From positions 620,001 through 684,000 of the forward strand of contig NZ_JNLE01000005.1 of NCBI RefSeq assembly GCF_000702945.1: DNA of 64,000 bases, given 5' to 3'. Made by a program: the position numbers and the translations under genes. The notes beneath the pieces are model-generated. The model saw only the letters and a list, made by a program, of their open reading frames with translations. It ran no database searches and was not told the origin of the DNA. Positions 26,765-35,957 of the stretch are shown one piece after another (the first letter of the stretch is position 1; each line of letters starts with the position of its first letter). This stretch comes from Clostridium sp. KNHs205 (GTDB lineage: Bacteria > Bacillota > Clostridia > Lachnospirales > Lachnospiraceae).

Positions 26765-27577
26765 TCAAACTGACTCTAATATTTGTATCTGAATTTCTGT
26801 GAGAAATTCTTCTTCCTTCATAGTTTCCCGATTATCTATTACATATATTTCAAAGGGATCACCGGATATGTTAAAACCCTGAGACTTACTATATGCTATC
26901 ATCTTACTTATGCGTTCCGTACTCTGCAGGTAATCTCCCCTGTAACAGCAGGACAGATATCTTCCCTCCGGAAGCATAAAATCATAGTTCTCCTCTGTAC
27001 GCTCCAGAATAAAGAAAATGCTGCGGTATACATTTACCAGGCCTTTTTCCAGATCCTCAAGAGACATTACCGCACCAATGGACTGATTTCCAAAATCTCT
27101 TATTTTATTTTCATGCTTTCTGTGAAGCTTCTTTACTGCAAAATCCATTTCTTCATCTCTGGTGATATATTCATTCAGTCTTACACAGGGACGGGGCGGC
27201 AGCTCCTTTACTACATATTCTCCTGCTGTAATACTGGCAGCAGACTTTAAAGCCTCTATACGGTCTTTCATTATCTGTTTTCTTTCCCTGAGTTTTTTTA
27301 ACTGCTCTTTGACATACTCCTGTTCTTCATAGAGTAAGGCAATGGTATTATCTATACTTTGATGATCCAGATATTCCTTAATCTGCTTCATGGAGAAATC
27401 CAACTGACGAAGATCCGATATAATATTTAACTTGTAGATATCTTTAAGACTATAAAGACGATATCCGTTTATATCTCTTTTCGGCTTTAAGATTCCAATT
27501 CTTTCATAATATCTTAGAGAATCCACTCCGATTCCATATAGTTTTGAGATTTCGTTTATTTTATAGTAATCTTTCAT
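26765..27577 (-). CDS. MerR-family regulator with GyrI-like sensor, 270 aa
   Basis: N-terminal MerR winged helix (KINEISKLYGIGVDSLRYYERIGIL, GYRLYSLKDIYKLN), long coiled coil (about 70-115), then a C-terminal domain of the BmrR/GyrI effector type (PPRPCVRLNEYITR, LPEGRYLSCCYRGDYLQS, DPFEIYVIDNRE). Such proteins bind lipophilic drugs. ATG 27577 follows GGGGT; a longer start at 27610 has no better site. It faces away from a YitT-family gene and precedes the Eis-like gene, either of which may be its target. Confidence 0.88.
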   Translation of the reverse strand: MKDYYKINEISKLYGIGVDSLRYYERIGILKPKRDINGYRLYSLKDIYKLNIISDLRQLDFSMKQIKEYLDHQSIDNTIALLYEEQEYVKEQLKKLRERKQIMKDRIEALKSAASITAGEYVVKELPPRPCVRLNEYITRDEEMDFAVKKLHRKHENKIRDFGNQSIGAVMSLEDLEKGLVNVYRSIFFILERTEENYDFMLPEGRYLSCCYRGDYLQSTERISKMIAYSKSQGFNISGDPFEIYVIDNRETMKEEEFLTEIQIQILESV

Positions 27578-27631
27578 GGTTACCCCATTCTGACATTGAT
27601 TTTTAGACACTTTGTCAGTAAAATAAAGCTC

Positions 27632-27662
27632 TTGACATTAGTATTATACCAGAGTTTAAAAT
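27632..27662 (+). promoter_or_regulatory. MerR-type divergent promoter
   Basis: TTGACA (27632-27637), a 19-bp spacer and TAAAAT (27657-27662) pointing at the YitT gene. The spacer contains the dyad GTATTATAC, and on the other strand it supplies TATAAT in an extended -10 context (TGGTATAAT) toward the merR gene. One bound MerR dimer could act on both directions. Confidence 0.5.
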
Positions 27663-27753
27663 GGAATGGTAGGGATTAATTCAACTTATGGATAAAAACC
27701 CCAGAAAAACACCTGAACAATAATTTCCAGGTAAATTTGAAAGGTTGACTGTT

Positions 27754-28452
27754 ATGTTAGGAAAAAGATTTATTACGAAATTTATAGATAATAATAAAGG
27801 ACTTTTGACATTAAAAGCCTTTGGAGCCATATTGCTGGGTACTGCAATAGGTTCCTTCGGCATTTATAATATACACCAGCAAGCAAATATCACAGAGGGC
27901 GGCGTAATCGGGCTGATCCTGTTGTTAAATAACCAGCTTGGTCTCTCTCCGTCACTGCTGACCCCTATCCTTGATATCCTTTGCTATGCAATTGCCTTTC
28001 GTTATCTCGGCAAAGATTTTATTAAGGTATCCTTTATCTCAACCCTAAGCCTGGCAGGTTTCTTCAGGCTGTGGGAACAGTTCCCGCCTGTACTTCCCAA
28101 TCTGTCGCCTTATCCCCTTGTTGCAGCCATAGCAGGTGGTATCTTTGTGGGAACAGGTGTCGGCCTGATTATAAGACAGGGTGGTTCCAGTGGAGGCGAT
28201 GATGCCCTGGCACTTATCATTTCAAAATTTACCCGCTGCAGATTATCAAAAGCATACCTGGCTACTGATATTGTAGTATTGAGCTTATCCCTGCTTTATA
28301 TTCCGCTGCAAAGGCTTGTTTACTCCCTTGTAACGGTAGTTATCTCATCCTTGCTTATTGAGTCCGTCCAGAAGGTCGGCCGTAAAAAAGAGAAATCAGC
28401 GGAAGACTATTCATCTGAGGAAATTCCTTTACCGGATTCCATTGAGCCTTAA
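27754..28452 (+). CDS. YitT-family membrane protein, 232 aa
   Basis: Membrane domain of the YitT/DUF161 family: five to six helices with the family motifs ITEGGVIGLILLLN, GGIFVGTGVGLIIRQGGSSGGDDALALI. The C-terminal DUF2179 domain found in longer members is absent and replaced by a short charged tail. Transport role suspected but not established. ATG 27754 has AAAGG at 9 bases; a TTG at 27745 is less likely. Confidence 0.88.
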   Translation: MLGKRFITKFIDNNKGLLTLKAFGAILLGTAIGSFGIYNIHQQANITEGGVIGLILLLNNQLGLSPSLLTPILDILCYAIAFRYLGKDFIKVSFISTLSLAGFFRLWEQFPPVLPNLSPYPLVAAIAGGIFVGTGVGLIIRQGGSSGGDDALALIISKFTRCRLSKAYLATDIVVLSLSLLYIPLQRLVYSLVTVVISSLLIESVQKVGRKKEKSAEDYSSEEIPLPDSIEP

Positions 28453-28523
28453 ATTTCCTGGGGGTTCTTCACCTCCCATCCGCTTGGATTTGTTTATTAT
28501 GAAAGATTTTATTCTATTAGAAA

Positions 28524-28604
28524 AAGGCTGATACGGCTTTTAACTGTATAAGATAAGCTTTACTTCAGACTATCTTATTATAGTTAACCAGCTGCAACAG
28601 CCTT
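28524..28604. terminator. Long two-part hairpin terminator
   Basis: AAGGCTG and CAGCCTT close an outer stem; CTGTATAAGATA and TATCTTATTATAG form an inner one. It lies between the convergent YitT and SGNH genes, followed by TAATTTTAT on the plus side. Confidence 0.65.
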
Positions 28605-28639
28605 AATTTTATAAAGGGGGTATATCCTTTTTATTCTAG

Positions 28640-30061
28640 TTATTTAACGACGCCATGGTTTAATAGAAATTCTGTCCATATCTTATAATAGGCTGCTTTC
28701 AGATGAATATTGTCAAAGGTATATTTTTCAGGAATACCACCGGTCTTATCTGTAATAGCTTCGTTCACATCAATATAGAAAGTAGTCTTATTATCAGCCA
28801 GCGTTGCAATTCCGTTATTCCTGTCTTTGATGTTCTTATTATTAAAGATAGGGTCGGAGTCGGATTTTTTCTTGGTTACATTCATAATACCTTCAATATA
28901 GATTATGGCATCTGGCTGAAGCTTCCGGATTTCTTCAATTACCTTTTTATACTCCGCAACAAAGGTCTTGGTGGTTCCTGTTCCTAATTCATTAATTCCA
29001 AGCATAATATAGATCTTGCCGTATTTCTGTTTTGCCAAAGCCTTGTCTACAGTAAGCTTCTTTCCATTTATTTCGGCAATTTCTTTTTCAAAGATATCAT
29101 AAATCGTAAGACCTACATCTGCAAAATAAGTCGGCTCCGTCCAGCCGGAATATTCTGATAGTCCTACTGTTCTGGAATCACCGATAAAAAGTGCGTCCTT
29201 GAAGTAACTTTTTTCCACGGTCTCATATTCAACGTCTGTTTTTGTACCCGAACCCGAATTGTTGCCTTTGCCGGTACTGCCGTCTTTACCTGCATTCTTA
29301 CCGGTATCGTTATTTTTATCCGTATCGCTGCCTTTTACCGGTTTCTCGCCTTTGCTGCCTTTATCGGTACTTCCGTTGTTAGCGTCTGGATTGTTAGTGT
29401 TGTTATCCGTAGTACTGTCTTTATCCGGAACACTACCTATCCCGGGGTTACTGCCTTTTTCTGTACTGTCTTTGCCGGTACTTCCGGAAATGTCGTTACC
29501 AGTACTGCCATCGTTTCCGGTAGTATGTGTATCTGTACCATTACCAGTATTATTATTTTTTCCGGAATCCTTATTAGAATCCATCGGTTCATTAGTTCCC
29601 TTCTTGCCAGAATCTATGGCTGTACCGGAAGCTGCCTCTGAGGTACCTTTATCCGGCTCATTACCTTGAGAATTGTTGCCGGCAGAAGGCTTGTTATTTC
29701 CTTCTCCGGGTGTTTTTCCAGGTCCAGGTCTGTCAACCTTGCTATTATCAGCCGGATTGCTTGTATCCTCTTCATTCCCCATAGGGTTCTTTGTATCAGC
29801 ACCTGTTTTTCCGGAATCAGCGGTTAGCTGCTTACCATCTTCTGAGGCTTCTTTTGGATTACCGCCAACGATATTCCATGGATAATTTCCATCTTTTATT
29901 CCTTCAAACACAACTGCAAGCTGCGGCACCTTTAATATATCAACAGAGTAATCAGCATATACGCTGTTCTTGCCGGCATATCCAAGGAGACTGAGAAGCA
30001 GTGTACTGGCTGCTACCGCAAACAGGAAATGATATCTTTTCAAATTCCTAAAATGTTTCAT
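28640..30061 (-). CDS. Secreted SGNH/GDSL hydrolase with long low-complexity linker, 473 aa
   Basis: Extracytoplasmic O-acyl transferase or esterase. One membrane anchor at the N-terminus (YHFLFAVAASTLLLSLLGYAG), then about 200 residues (roughly 75-280) almost solely of Gly, Ser, Asp, Asn, Thr and Lys, then an SGNH domain with the nucleophile block FIGDSRTVGLSEYSG (about 289), GINELG (about 354, replacing the usual GxND) and DNIHLK (about 449). It is immediately downstream of an MBOAT acyltransferase in the same direction; such pairs (AlgI/AlgJ, PatA/PatB, DltB/DltD types) move acetyl groups across the membrane and onto a surface polymer. ATG 30061 chosen; GTG at 30073 is possible. Confidence 0.85.
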   Translation of the reverse strand: MKHFRNLKRYHFLFAVAASTLLLSLLGYAGKNSVYADYSVDILKVPQLAVVFEGIKDGNYPWNIVGGNPKEASEDGKQLTADSGKTGADTKNPMGNEEDTSNPADNSKVDRPGPGKTPGEGNNKPSAGNNSQGNEPDKGTSEAASGTAIDSGKKGTNEPMDSNKDSGKNNNTGNGTDTHTTGNDGSTGNDISGSTGKDSTEKGSNPGIGSVPDKDSTTDNNTNNPDANNGSTDKGSKGEKPVKGSDTDKNNDTGKNAGKDGSTGKGNNSGSGTKTDVEYETVEKSYFKDALFIGDSRTVGLSEYSGWTEPTYFADVGLTIYDIFEKEIAEINGKKLTVDKALAKQKYGKIYIMLGINELGTGTTKTFVAEYKKVIEEIRKLQPDAIIYIEGIMNVTKKKSDSDPIFNNKNIKDRNNGIATLADNKTTFYIDVNEAITDKTGGIPEKYTFDNIHLKAAYYKIWTEFLLNHGVVK

Positions 30062-30123
30062 AATTTCACTCACATTCTTCCGCCAGAGGGCGGTATATAA
30101 TCAAACGTCAAGAAGCTTACTGA

Positions 30124-31518
30124 TTAAAACTGGAAATACAGGAAGGGATTATTTATTCCGTTGGCTAAAAGATATACAGAGTACCAGAAGACCAGGAACA
30201 AAAAGGCTGTGCAGAAGATACTGTTTTGAAATTTCTCAAACAATCTCTTACCAAAGGGGAAGCAGAAAAAAAATCCTACTATAAACAACCATTTGTATTG
30301 TCCGAGATACTTCATAAAATCTCCGGCGTTCACATTTATGCCAGGTACAATTCCGAACATTCTGCCAAAATAAATACCCGCATCCCTTAAATTGCTGATA
30401 GCAAATAATGTCCAGGTAAGGGGAATCGCGAGAAGCATATAGATTCTTGCTATAACCCTTGAATTGTCCAGTATTCTCTTAAAAAACAACTTTTCCAGCA
30501 GTATCAATAGAAAAAGCACCAGACCCCATAATACGAAATTCCAACTGGCTCCATGCCATAAACCGGTCAAAAGCCATACTACCAGCATGTTTAAGGCAAG
30601 GCGTCCGGTTCCTCTTCTGTTTCCACCAAGGGGAATGTACACGTAATTTCTAAACCATGCTCCCAGAGTCATATGCCATCTGCGCCAGAACTCTGTCATA
30701 GATTTGGACATATAGGGATGGTTGAAGTTCTCCGGTAAATGAAAGCCCAGCATTCTTCCTATTCCAATGGCCATCAGGGAGTAACCCTGAAAATCAAAAT
30801 AAAGCTGCAGGCTGTAACCGAAGGAGCCAAGCCAGGCAAGAGGTGTCGATATACTTTCAAAACCAATGGTCTGTATATCATTCCAGAGTATGCCGATACG
30901 GTTTGCAATGAGTACTTTCATACCAAGTCCGACCACAAAAAGCTTTAAGCCCTTTTCAAATTTGAACAGGCCATACCTTCTCTCCTCCAGCTGTTCTACC
31001 ATGTCACCGTAAGCTGCGATAGGTCCGGAAACCAATTTAGGGAACATCACCAGGTAAGTGGCAAAGCGGAACAGGTTATGGTTTTCCTTACAATCCCCTC
31101 GATAAATGTCAATTACATAAGATACTGCCTGGAAGGTATAGAAACTGATTCCTAATGGCAGTCCCAATTGCAGGGAGGCAATACCCGTACCATGTGTTAA
31201 GGCTCTAAGAGGTACATTTATGTTTTCAATAGCAAAATTTATGTATTTGAAGAAGAACAATATTCCAAAGTTAAAAAGCAGTGCTGCTATAAGCCATATC
31301 CTGGAATATACTTTATTACGCTTCATTTCTCTGACCGCTAAAAAATTGACCAGGATTGAAATAAGAATCAGAACGAGATATTTTAAATCTCCCCAAGCGT
31401 AAAAACACAGGCTCCCGAGAAAGAGAACAGCATTCCGAAACCTGGCAGGCATAACATAATAAATTATTAAAAACAACGGTAAAAATCTAAAAATAAATTC
31501 CAGACTGCTAAAAACCAC
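30124..31518 (-). CDS. MBOAT-family membrane O-acyltransferase, AlgI/DltB-like, 464 aa
   Basis: About ten to twelve membrane helices with the MBOAT core: SMTEFWRRWHMTLGAWFRNY (first conserved His) and LTGLWHGASWNF (catalytic His, about residue 321). It transfers acyl, usually acetyl, groups from the cytoplasm to a carbohydrate-modifying partner outside. The SGNH protein encoded 62 bp downstream is the likely partner. It begins with GTG preceded by GGGAGG at 8 bases. The target polymer (peptidoglycan, teichoic acid or exopolysaccharide) is not evident because no glycan synthesis gene is adjacent. Confidence 0.9.
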   Translation of the reverse strand: MVFSSLEFIFRFLPLFLIIYYVMPARFRNAVLFLGSLCFYAWGDLKYLVLILISILVNFLAVREMKRNKVYSRIWLIAALLFNFGILFFFKYINFAIENINVPLRALTHGTGIASLQLGLPLGISFYTFQAVSYVIDIYRGDCKENHNLFRFATYLVMFPKLVSGPIAAYGDMVEQLEERRYGLFKFEKGLKLFVVGLGMKVLIANRIGILWNDIQTIGFESISTPLAWLGSFGYSLQLYFDFQGYSLMAIGIGRMLGFHLPENFNHPYMSKSMTEFWRRWHMTLGAWFRNYVYIPLGGNRRGTGRLALNMLVVWLLTGLWHGASWNFVLWGLVLFLLILLEKLFFKRILDNSRVIARIYMLLAIPLTWTLFAISNLRDAGIYFGRMFGIVPGINVNAGDFMKYLGQYKWLFIVGFFFCFPFGKRLFEKFQNSIFCTAFLFLVFWYSVYLLANGINNPFLYFQF

Positions 31519-31836
31519 TGCTTTGTCCTCCCTCTTGTTGTCATTATATGGTCCATGCCATATTAGATATTCCTATATAAAAATAGGCTACGAGAATGTA
31601 TTATAAACTATTTTAAAAATAATACCATTAAGTAAGCTTTAATTAATTTTACAATTTAGTAAACAAACTTACAAAAAACTTAACAATTTCGACATCTTCG
31701 TAGTTATATGTAAATATATGTATTTTATCTGCTGTTTCTTTACTGTTTTGTTATATTTTACGCAGATTTAACATACTTCCAGAATTCTTTAGTTGTACCT
31801 TTATGCATACCGTTTTATCCTCTTAACCAAAAAAAA

Positions 31837-31891
31837 GGCTGCCTGAAACTCGCAGCTTATAATACAGCTTCTGGTAAATTCTCAGGCAACC
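31837..31891 (-). terminator. Terminator of the thi operon
   Basis: On the minus strand GGTTGCCTGA pairs with TCAGGCAGCC and is followed by eight T residues. It lies about 400 bases past thiD; if it is the real operon end, the tandem array at 31928-32063 is transcribed as 3' UTR. Confidence 0.7.
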
Positions 31892-31927
31892 TGTTTTCAA
31901 TTATGAGTATTTTTACAGATAATCAAT

Positions 31928-32063
31928 TTTTTTCATTTATCAAATCTTTTCTTTTATTGAATCTTTTCATTTATCAAATCTTTTTATTTATTGAATCTTT
32001 TCTTTTATTGAATCTTTTCATTTATTGAATCTTTTCATTTATAATTTTTTTCATTTCGCAAAT
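31928..32063. repeat. Eight-copy 17-bp tandem array
   Basis: Eight consecutive units of exactly 17 bp with consensus TCTTTTCATTTATTGAA; positions 6-7 and 13-15 vary (CATTTATCAAA, CTTTTATTGAA forms alternate). No unique spacers, so not a CRISPR array. It lies in the 766-base spacer between the MBOAT and thi operons; otherwise that spacer holds only AT-rich sequence and the terminator at 31837. Confidence 0.85.
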
Positions 32064-32284
32064 TTCAATAATAAGTTGGACTAATTATCTTGTTATATAA
32101 AACACCTTATTTAAACTGCACAAATTAGATTCAATTGATCTTCATATAGTTCCTCAGGAATTTTGTAAATGAAGAAACTTTCCAGGGAGAGTATTCATCC
32201 ATTCCTCTATGAAGGTGATATCATTAAGGCTATACATTATCCGCTTTCCTTTTGGAATAAAACTGTGTATCAAGCCATTATACA

Positions 32285-33070
32285 CTATAACGACAGATTC
32301 CAGATATGGTTTAGCGGTCCGTTTCCCTGCCCCAGCTTAAGATTTGCTCTGATTGCACCGGTTACATACTCCTTGGCAGCGGTAATGCTATCTCTTATTA
32401 CCATTCCTTTTGCCAGATTACAGGCAATGGCTGAGGATAAGGTGCAGCCTGTTCCGTGAGTATTTGGATTGTTGATTCTCTCCTGCCTGAACCAGCATAC
32501 TTCACCCTCCTTATACAGCAGGTCGTCACAGCATTCCTGCAGATGTCCCCCTTTTATCAAAATATATCCGTCATACCTGCTGCCAATCTTTTGTGCAGCA
32601 GCCAGCATATCACTTTTGGTCCGGATGCAGATACCACTGACGGCAGAGGCTTCGTACAGATTTGGGGTAAAGATATGGGCCAGGGGAAGGAGTTCTTCAA
32701 TTAAGGTAGATACTGCCTCTTCCTTCAAAAGACTTTTTCCGCTAGTGGAGACCATTACCGGATCTAATACGATATTTCTCAACTGGTATTCTTTCAGCTT
32801 CCTGGCCAGGCTCTTCATGATTTCTGCATTATACAGCATTCCAATTTTAACTGCATCCGGAAAGATGTCTTCACAGATGAGGCTTAACTGTTCCCCTACA
32901 AACTGAGGACTGACTTCATATATCCCGGAAACACCAAGGGTATTTTGTGCCGTTAGGGCTGTAATTACACTCATGCCATATTGTCCGTGGGCAGTAATGG
33001 TCTTTAAGTCTGCCTGTATTCCCGCTCCTCCGCTGCAGTCGGAACCTGCAATGGTAAGTACTTTTTGCAT
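32285..33070 (-). CDS. thiD: Hydroxymethylpyrimidine (phosphate) kinase
   Basis: 261 aa ribokinase-fold enzyme that phosphorylates HMP and HMP-P to HMP-PP for thiamine synthesis. Visible motifs: TIAGSDCSGGAGIQADLKTI at the N-terminus, VLDPVMVSTSGKSLL, and the anion-hole/catalytic NPNTHGTGCTLSSAIA near residue 210. Normal length. Last gene of the thiWCMED operon, 33 bp after thiE, with AAGGAG upstream. Confidence 0.95.
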   Translation of the reverse strand: MQKVLTIAGSDCSGGAGIQADLKTITAHGQYGMSVITALTAQNTLGVSGIYEVSPQFVGEQLSLICEDIFPDAVKIGMLYNAEIMKSLARKLKEYQLRNIVLDPVMVSTSGKSLLKEEAVSTLIEELLPLAHIFTPNLYEASAVSGICIRTKSDMLAAAQKIGSRYDGYILIKGGHLQECCDDLLYKEGEVCWFRQERINNPNTHGTGCTLSSAIACNLAKGMVIRDSITAAKEYVTGAIRANLKLGQGNGPLNHIWNLSL

Positions 33071-33102
33071 AAGTCGTCTGTCTCCTTCCCTTCCTTAACT
33101 AA

Positions 33103-33747
33103 TCAAGAAGATGCTATTATCTGTTTTGCAAGCCTTTTCATTTTTGCTGCGGCCTGCATAATATCCCTGCTGCCAAGAATCGCAGATATAACAGCCACAC
33201 TGCTTATACCGGTACCTGATAATTGGAAAATATTTTTACTGTTGATTCCTCCGATGGCTGTCACCGGTATGGTTACCTCATGACATATGTCCTTTAAGGT
33301 TTCAAAGGTCAGCAGACTTGCATCGGTTTTCGTAGAAGAACCAAATACTGCACCTGCCCCCAGATAATCCGCCCCTTTTTCCTCTGCTTCTGCTGCCTCA
33401 CGGACATTATGAGCTGACATACCGATTATCTTATTCTTTCCGAGGATTCTTCTTGCTTCAGTAATATCCCCATCCTTCTGCCCCAGATGTACACCAGCGG
33501 CATCCACTGCCGCCGCTACATCAATTCTGTCATTTATGATAAGGGGAATCCGGTAACTGTCCGTCACTTTTTTTACTTCCAGAGCTTCTGCGGTAAAAGC
33601 ATCAAAGGAAAGTTCTTTCTCTCTCAGCTGTACCATGGTTACTCCCGCTCTGACGGCAGCTTCTACCTGCTCTGCCAATTGCTTCTCCCCCAGCCAGGTT
33701 CTGTCTGTAACCAGGTATAAAAGCATTTTATCCCTTAGCCTGTCCAT
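33103..33747 (-). CDS. thiE: Thiamine-phosphate synthase
   Basis: 214 aa TIM barrel that joins HMP-PP and thiazole phosphate. Motifs: LYLVTDRTWLG, VQLREKELSFDAF, IINDRIDVAAAVDAAGVHLGQKD, GADYLGAGAVFGSSTKTDA and PVTAIGGINSKN. Only 3 bp separate it from thiM, indicating tight translational linkage; AAAGGAT precedes the ATG. Confidence 0.95.
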   Translation of the reverse strand: MDRLRDKMLLYLVTDRTWLGEKQLAEQVEAAVRAGVTMVQLREKELSFDAFTAEALEVKKVTDSYRIPLIINDRIDVAAAVDAAGVHLGQKDGDITEARRILGKNKIIGMSAHNVREAAEAEEKGADYLGAGAVFGSSTKTDASLLTFETLKDICHEVTIPVTAIGGINSKNIFQLSGTGISSVAVISAILGSRDIMQAAAKMKRLAKQIIASS

Positions 33748-33750
33748 AAT

Positions 33751-34599
33751 CTAATATCCTTTCTGTTCTTCTCTCAGCAGAACGCGTGCTTTCAGTATCT
33801 CTTCCTCCATGTTACTTATGGAATCCATTAGATGAATTTTCAAGGAAGCCGTCCCCTCATTCCTCTCCATGATTTTCTCATAAGCAATTTCTCCGCCTAT
33901 TCCCATGGCTGCGGCTCCTGTAATTGCAGCCCTTAAAGGTTCCTCCGGAAAAACAGCACAAAAAGCACCGATAACAGCACTAAGCATACAGCCGGTTCCT
34001 GCTATTTTACACATGGCTTCATGTCCGTTACGGAGATAAAAGACCCTTTCTTTCTCTGCAAGAATATCCGTTTCTCCCGTAAGAACAATGACTGCTCCGG
34101 TCCTTCCAGCAAGTCCTTTTGCTGCCTTAGAGGCTTCCTTTTGATTATTTCCTGTCCCGCTGTGCTCTTTGACTGCATCCACTCCTTTTGAGCTGCCGGT
34201 TCCTTTATATAAAATCTGTATTTCGGAAGCATTTCCTCTGATAACGCTAAATTCTATTTCCTCCAGTAACCGAAAAGCTGCCTTTAAGCGGTAAGCAGAA
34301 GCTCCCACTCCCACGGGATCCAAAAGTACAGGGAGTCGCAGTGCATTTGCCTGTTTACCGGCTCTGATCATAGCCGATAGCCTGTTGTCATTTAAGGTTC
34401 CCAGATTGATTACCAGAGCATCACAGCCTGCCGTAATTTCCTCTGCCTCCTCCGAAAAATCTGCCATTACCGGATATGCACCACAGGCCAGCAATATATT
34501 AGCGCAGTCGTTTGCGGTAACATAGTTGGTGATACAGTGTACATGAGGTGCTCTCTCCCGTAATTTCCTGAAACTTCCCTCAAAAATAGTATGTACCAT
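33751..34599 (-). CDS. thiM: Hydroxyethylthiazole kinase
   Basis: 282 aa ribokinase-fold enzyme that salvages the thiazole moiety of thiamine. Motifs: HCITNYVTANDCANILLACG, LDPVGVGASAYR, VIRGNASEI, and the GTGCMLSAVIGAF anion hole. A Ser/Lys-rich insertion (TGSSKGVDAVKEHSG) follows the NASEI motif. The operon has thiC for de novo pyrimidine but no thiG/thiH/thiF/thiS, so thiazole is likely salvaged here (or made elsewhere in the genome). Confidence 0.95.
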   Translation of the reverse strand: MVHTIFEGSFRKLRERAPHVHCITNYVTANDCANILLACGAYPVMADFSEEAEEITAGCDALVINLGTLNDNRLSAMIRAGKQANALRLPVLLDPVGVGASAYRLKAAFRLLEEIEFSVIRGNASEIQILYKGTGSSKGVDAVKEHSGTGNNQKEASKAAKGLAGRTGAVIVLTGETDILAEKERVFYLRNGHEAMCKIAGTGCMLSAVIGAFCAVFPEEPLRAAITGAAAMGIGGEIAYEKIMERNEGTASLKIHLMDSISNMEEEILKARVLLREEQKGY

Positions 34600-34625
34600 T
34601 ATTTCCTTCCTTTAAAAAAGTAGTC

Positions 34626-35927
34626 CTAAAGTATTTCTACCTTTTCTCCGTTTAATATTTTGTTGGTGGTTCTCATTGCACACATTTTGCCGCACATGGA
34701 ACAGCTGTGCTTATCTGATGGCGGTGCACTTTCAAAATATTCCCTGGCTTTCTTTGAATCAAGAGCACAGGCAAACATTTCCTCCCAGTCAATTCTTCTT
34801 CTGGCATCGCTCATCCGGTTATCCTGCTCTCTTGCTCCCGGTATACCTTTGGCAATATCCGCCGCATGAGCAGCAATTTTGGCTGCCATGATTCCTTCCT
34901 TTACATCGGACAGGTCCGGAAGCCTTAAGTGCTCCGCAGGAGTAACATAGCAGAGAAAATCCGCACCGTTTGCAGCCGCTATGGCACCTCCGATAGCCGA
35001 TGTAATGTGATCATAGCCAGGTGCAATATCCGTTACCAAAGGGCCCAGAACATAAAACGGTGCACCATGGCATAAACGTTTTTGAAGGGTCATATTGGCA
35101 GCAATTTCATTTATTGCCATATGTCCCGGTCCCTCCACCAGTACCTGTACGTCCTTTTCCCAGGCTCTTAAGGTCAGCTGCCCCAATTCAATTAATTCTC
35201 CCAGCTGTCCGGCGTCCGTACTGTCATGAATGCTTCCCGGACGGAGCGCATCCCCCAGACTGATGGTAACATCATATTCTCTTAACAGCTCCAGGACTTC
35301 ATCGTAATATTCATAAAAGGGATTCTCATTTCCTGTCATCTCCATCCATGCAAACAACAGGGACCCTCCCCTGGATACGATATTGGTCAAACGGTGGGAG
35401 GCTTTAAAGATTTCAACTGCCCTCTTATTGATTCCCGCATGGATGGTCATAAAATCCACACCCTGTTTGGCATGTGCTTCCACCACCTTCAGAAAATCCT
35501 TTGCTGAAATATCCATTAGATCTTTCTCCAGATAACCTATTGCATCATACATGGGAACTGTTCCGATCATAGCCTTTGAGTAATCAATCAGCTGCCTGCG
35601 AAAGGTATTGGTCTTGCCATAGTTGCTTAAATCCATAATAGCCTCTGCACCAAACTCCAGGGAAAACCTGACTTTTTCAAATTCCTTTTCATAATCCGCG
35701 CAATCTCCTGAGACTCCCAGGTTGACATTTATTTTTGTCTTTAAGCCTTCCCCGATTCCTTCCGGGCTCAGCGAAGTATGCAGCCTGTTAGCTGGAATAA
35801 CAATACGTCCTGCAGAAATCCGCTCCATGAGCAGTTCAGTATTCATCCCTTCCTTTTTAGACACTATTTCCATTTCTTTTGTAAGTATCTTCTTTTTGGC
35901 TGCTTCCATCTGTGTATGATAATTCAT
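34626..35927 (-). CDS. thiC: Phosphomethylpyrimidine synthase (radical SAM)
   Basis: 433 aa enzyme that converts aminoimidazole ribotide to HMP-P. Core motifs are present: [75 protein letters not shown], and a C-terminal cluster [11 protein letters not shown] near residue 413. The cluster spacing is C-x2-C-x3-C, one residue shorter than the usual C-x2-C-x4-C; I believe this is a recurring clostridial variant rather than a defect. The N-terminal domain of long ThiC proteins is missing, as is normal for short forms. Confidence 0.95.
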   Translation of the reverse strand: MNYHTQMEAAKKKILTKEMEIVSKKEGMNTELLMERISAGRIVIPANRLHTSLSPEGIGEGLKTKINVNLGVSGDCADYEKEFEKVRFSLEFGAEAIMDLSNYGKTNTFRRQLIDYSKAMIGTVPMYDAIGYLEKDLMDISAKDFLKVVEAHAKQGVDFMTIHAGINKRAVEIFKASHRLTNIVSRGGSLLFAWMEMTGNENPFYEYYDEVLELLREYDVTISLGDALRPGSIHDSTDAGQLGELIELGQLTLRAWEKDVQVLVEGPGHMAINEIAANMTLQKRLCHGAPFYVLGPLVTDIAPGYDHITSAIGGAIAAANGADFLCYVTPAEHLRLPDLSDVKEGIMAAKIAAHAADIAKGIPGAREQDNRMSDARRRIDWEEMFACALDSKKAREYFESAPPSDKHSCSMCGKMCAMRTTNKILNGEKVEIL

Positions 35928-35957
35928 TTTTATTACCTTCTTTCTTATTTTCAGCTT

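Noticed and set aside
29259-29669. Long plus-strand open frame rich in Leu, Pro, Ser and Val
   Set aside because: Antisense shadow of the low-complexity linker of the SGNH protein.
31928-32063. CRISPR-like array
   Set aside because: Units are contiguous with no unique spacers, and no cas genes are present; the same holds for the other arrays.
32169-32459. 96-aa plus-strand open frame at the end of thiD
   Set aside because: Half of it is antisense to conserved thiD, and no family character is visible in the rest.
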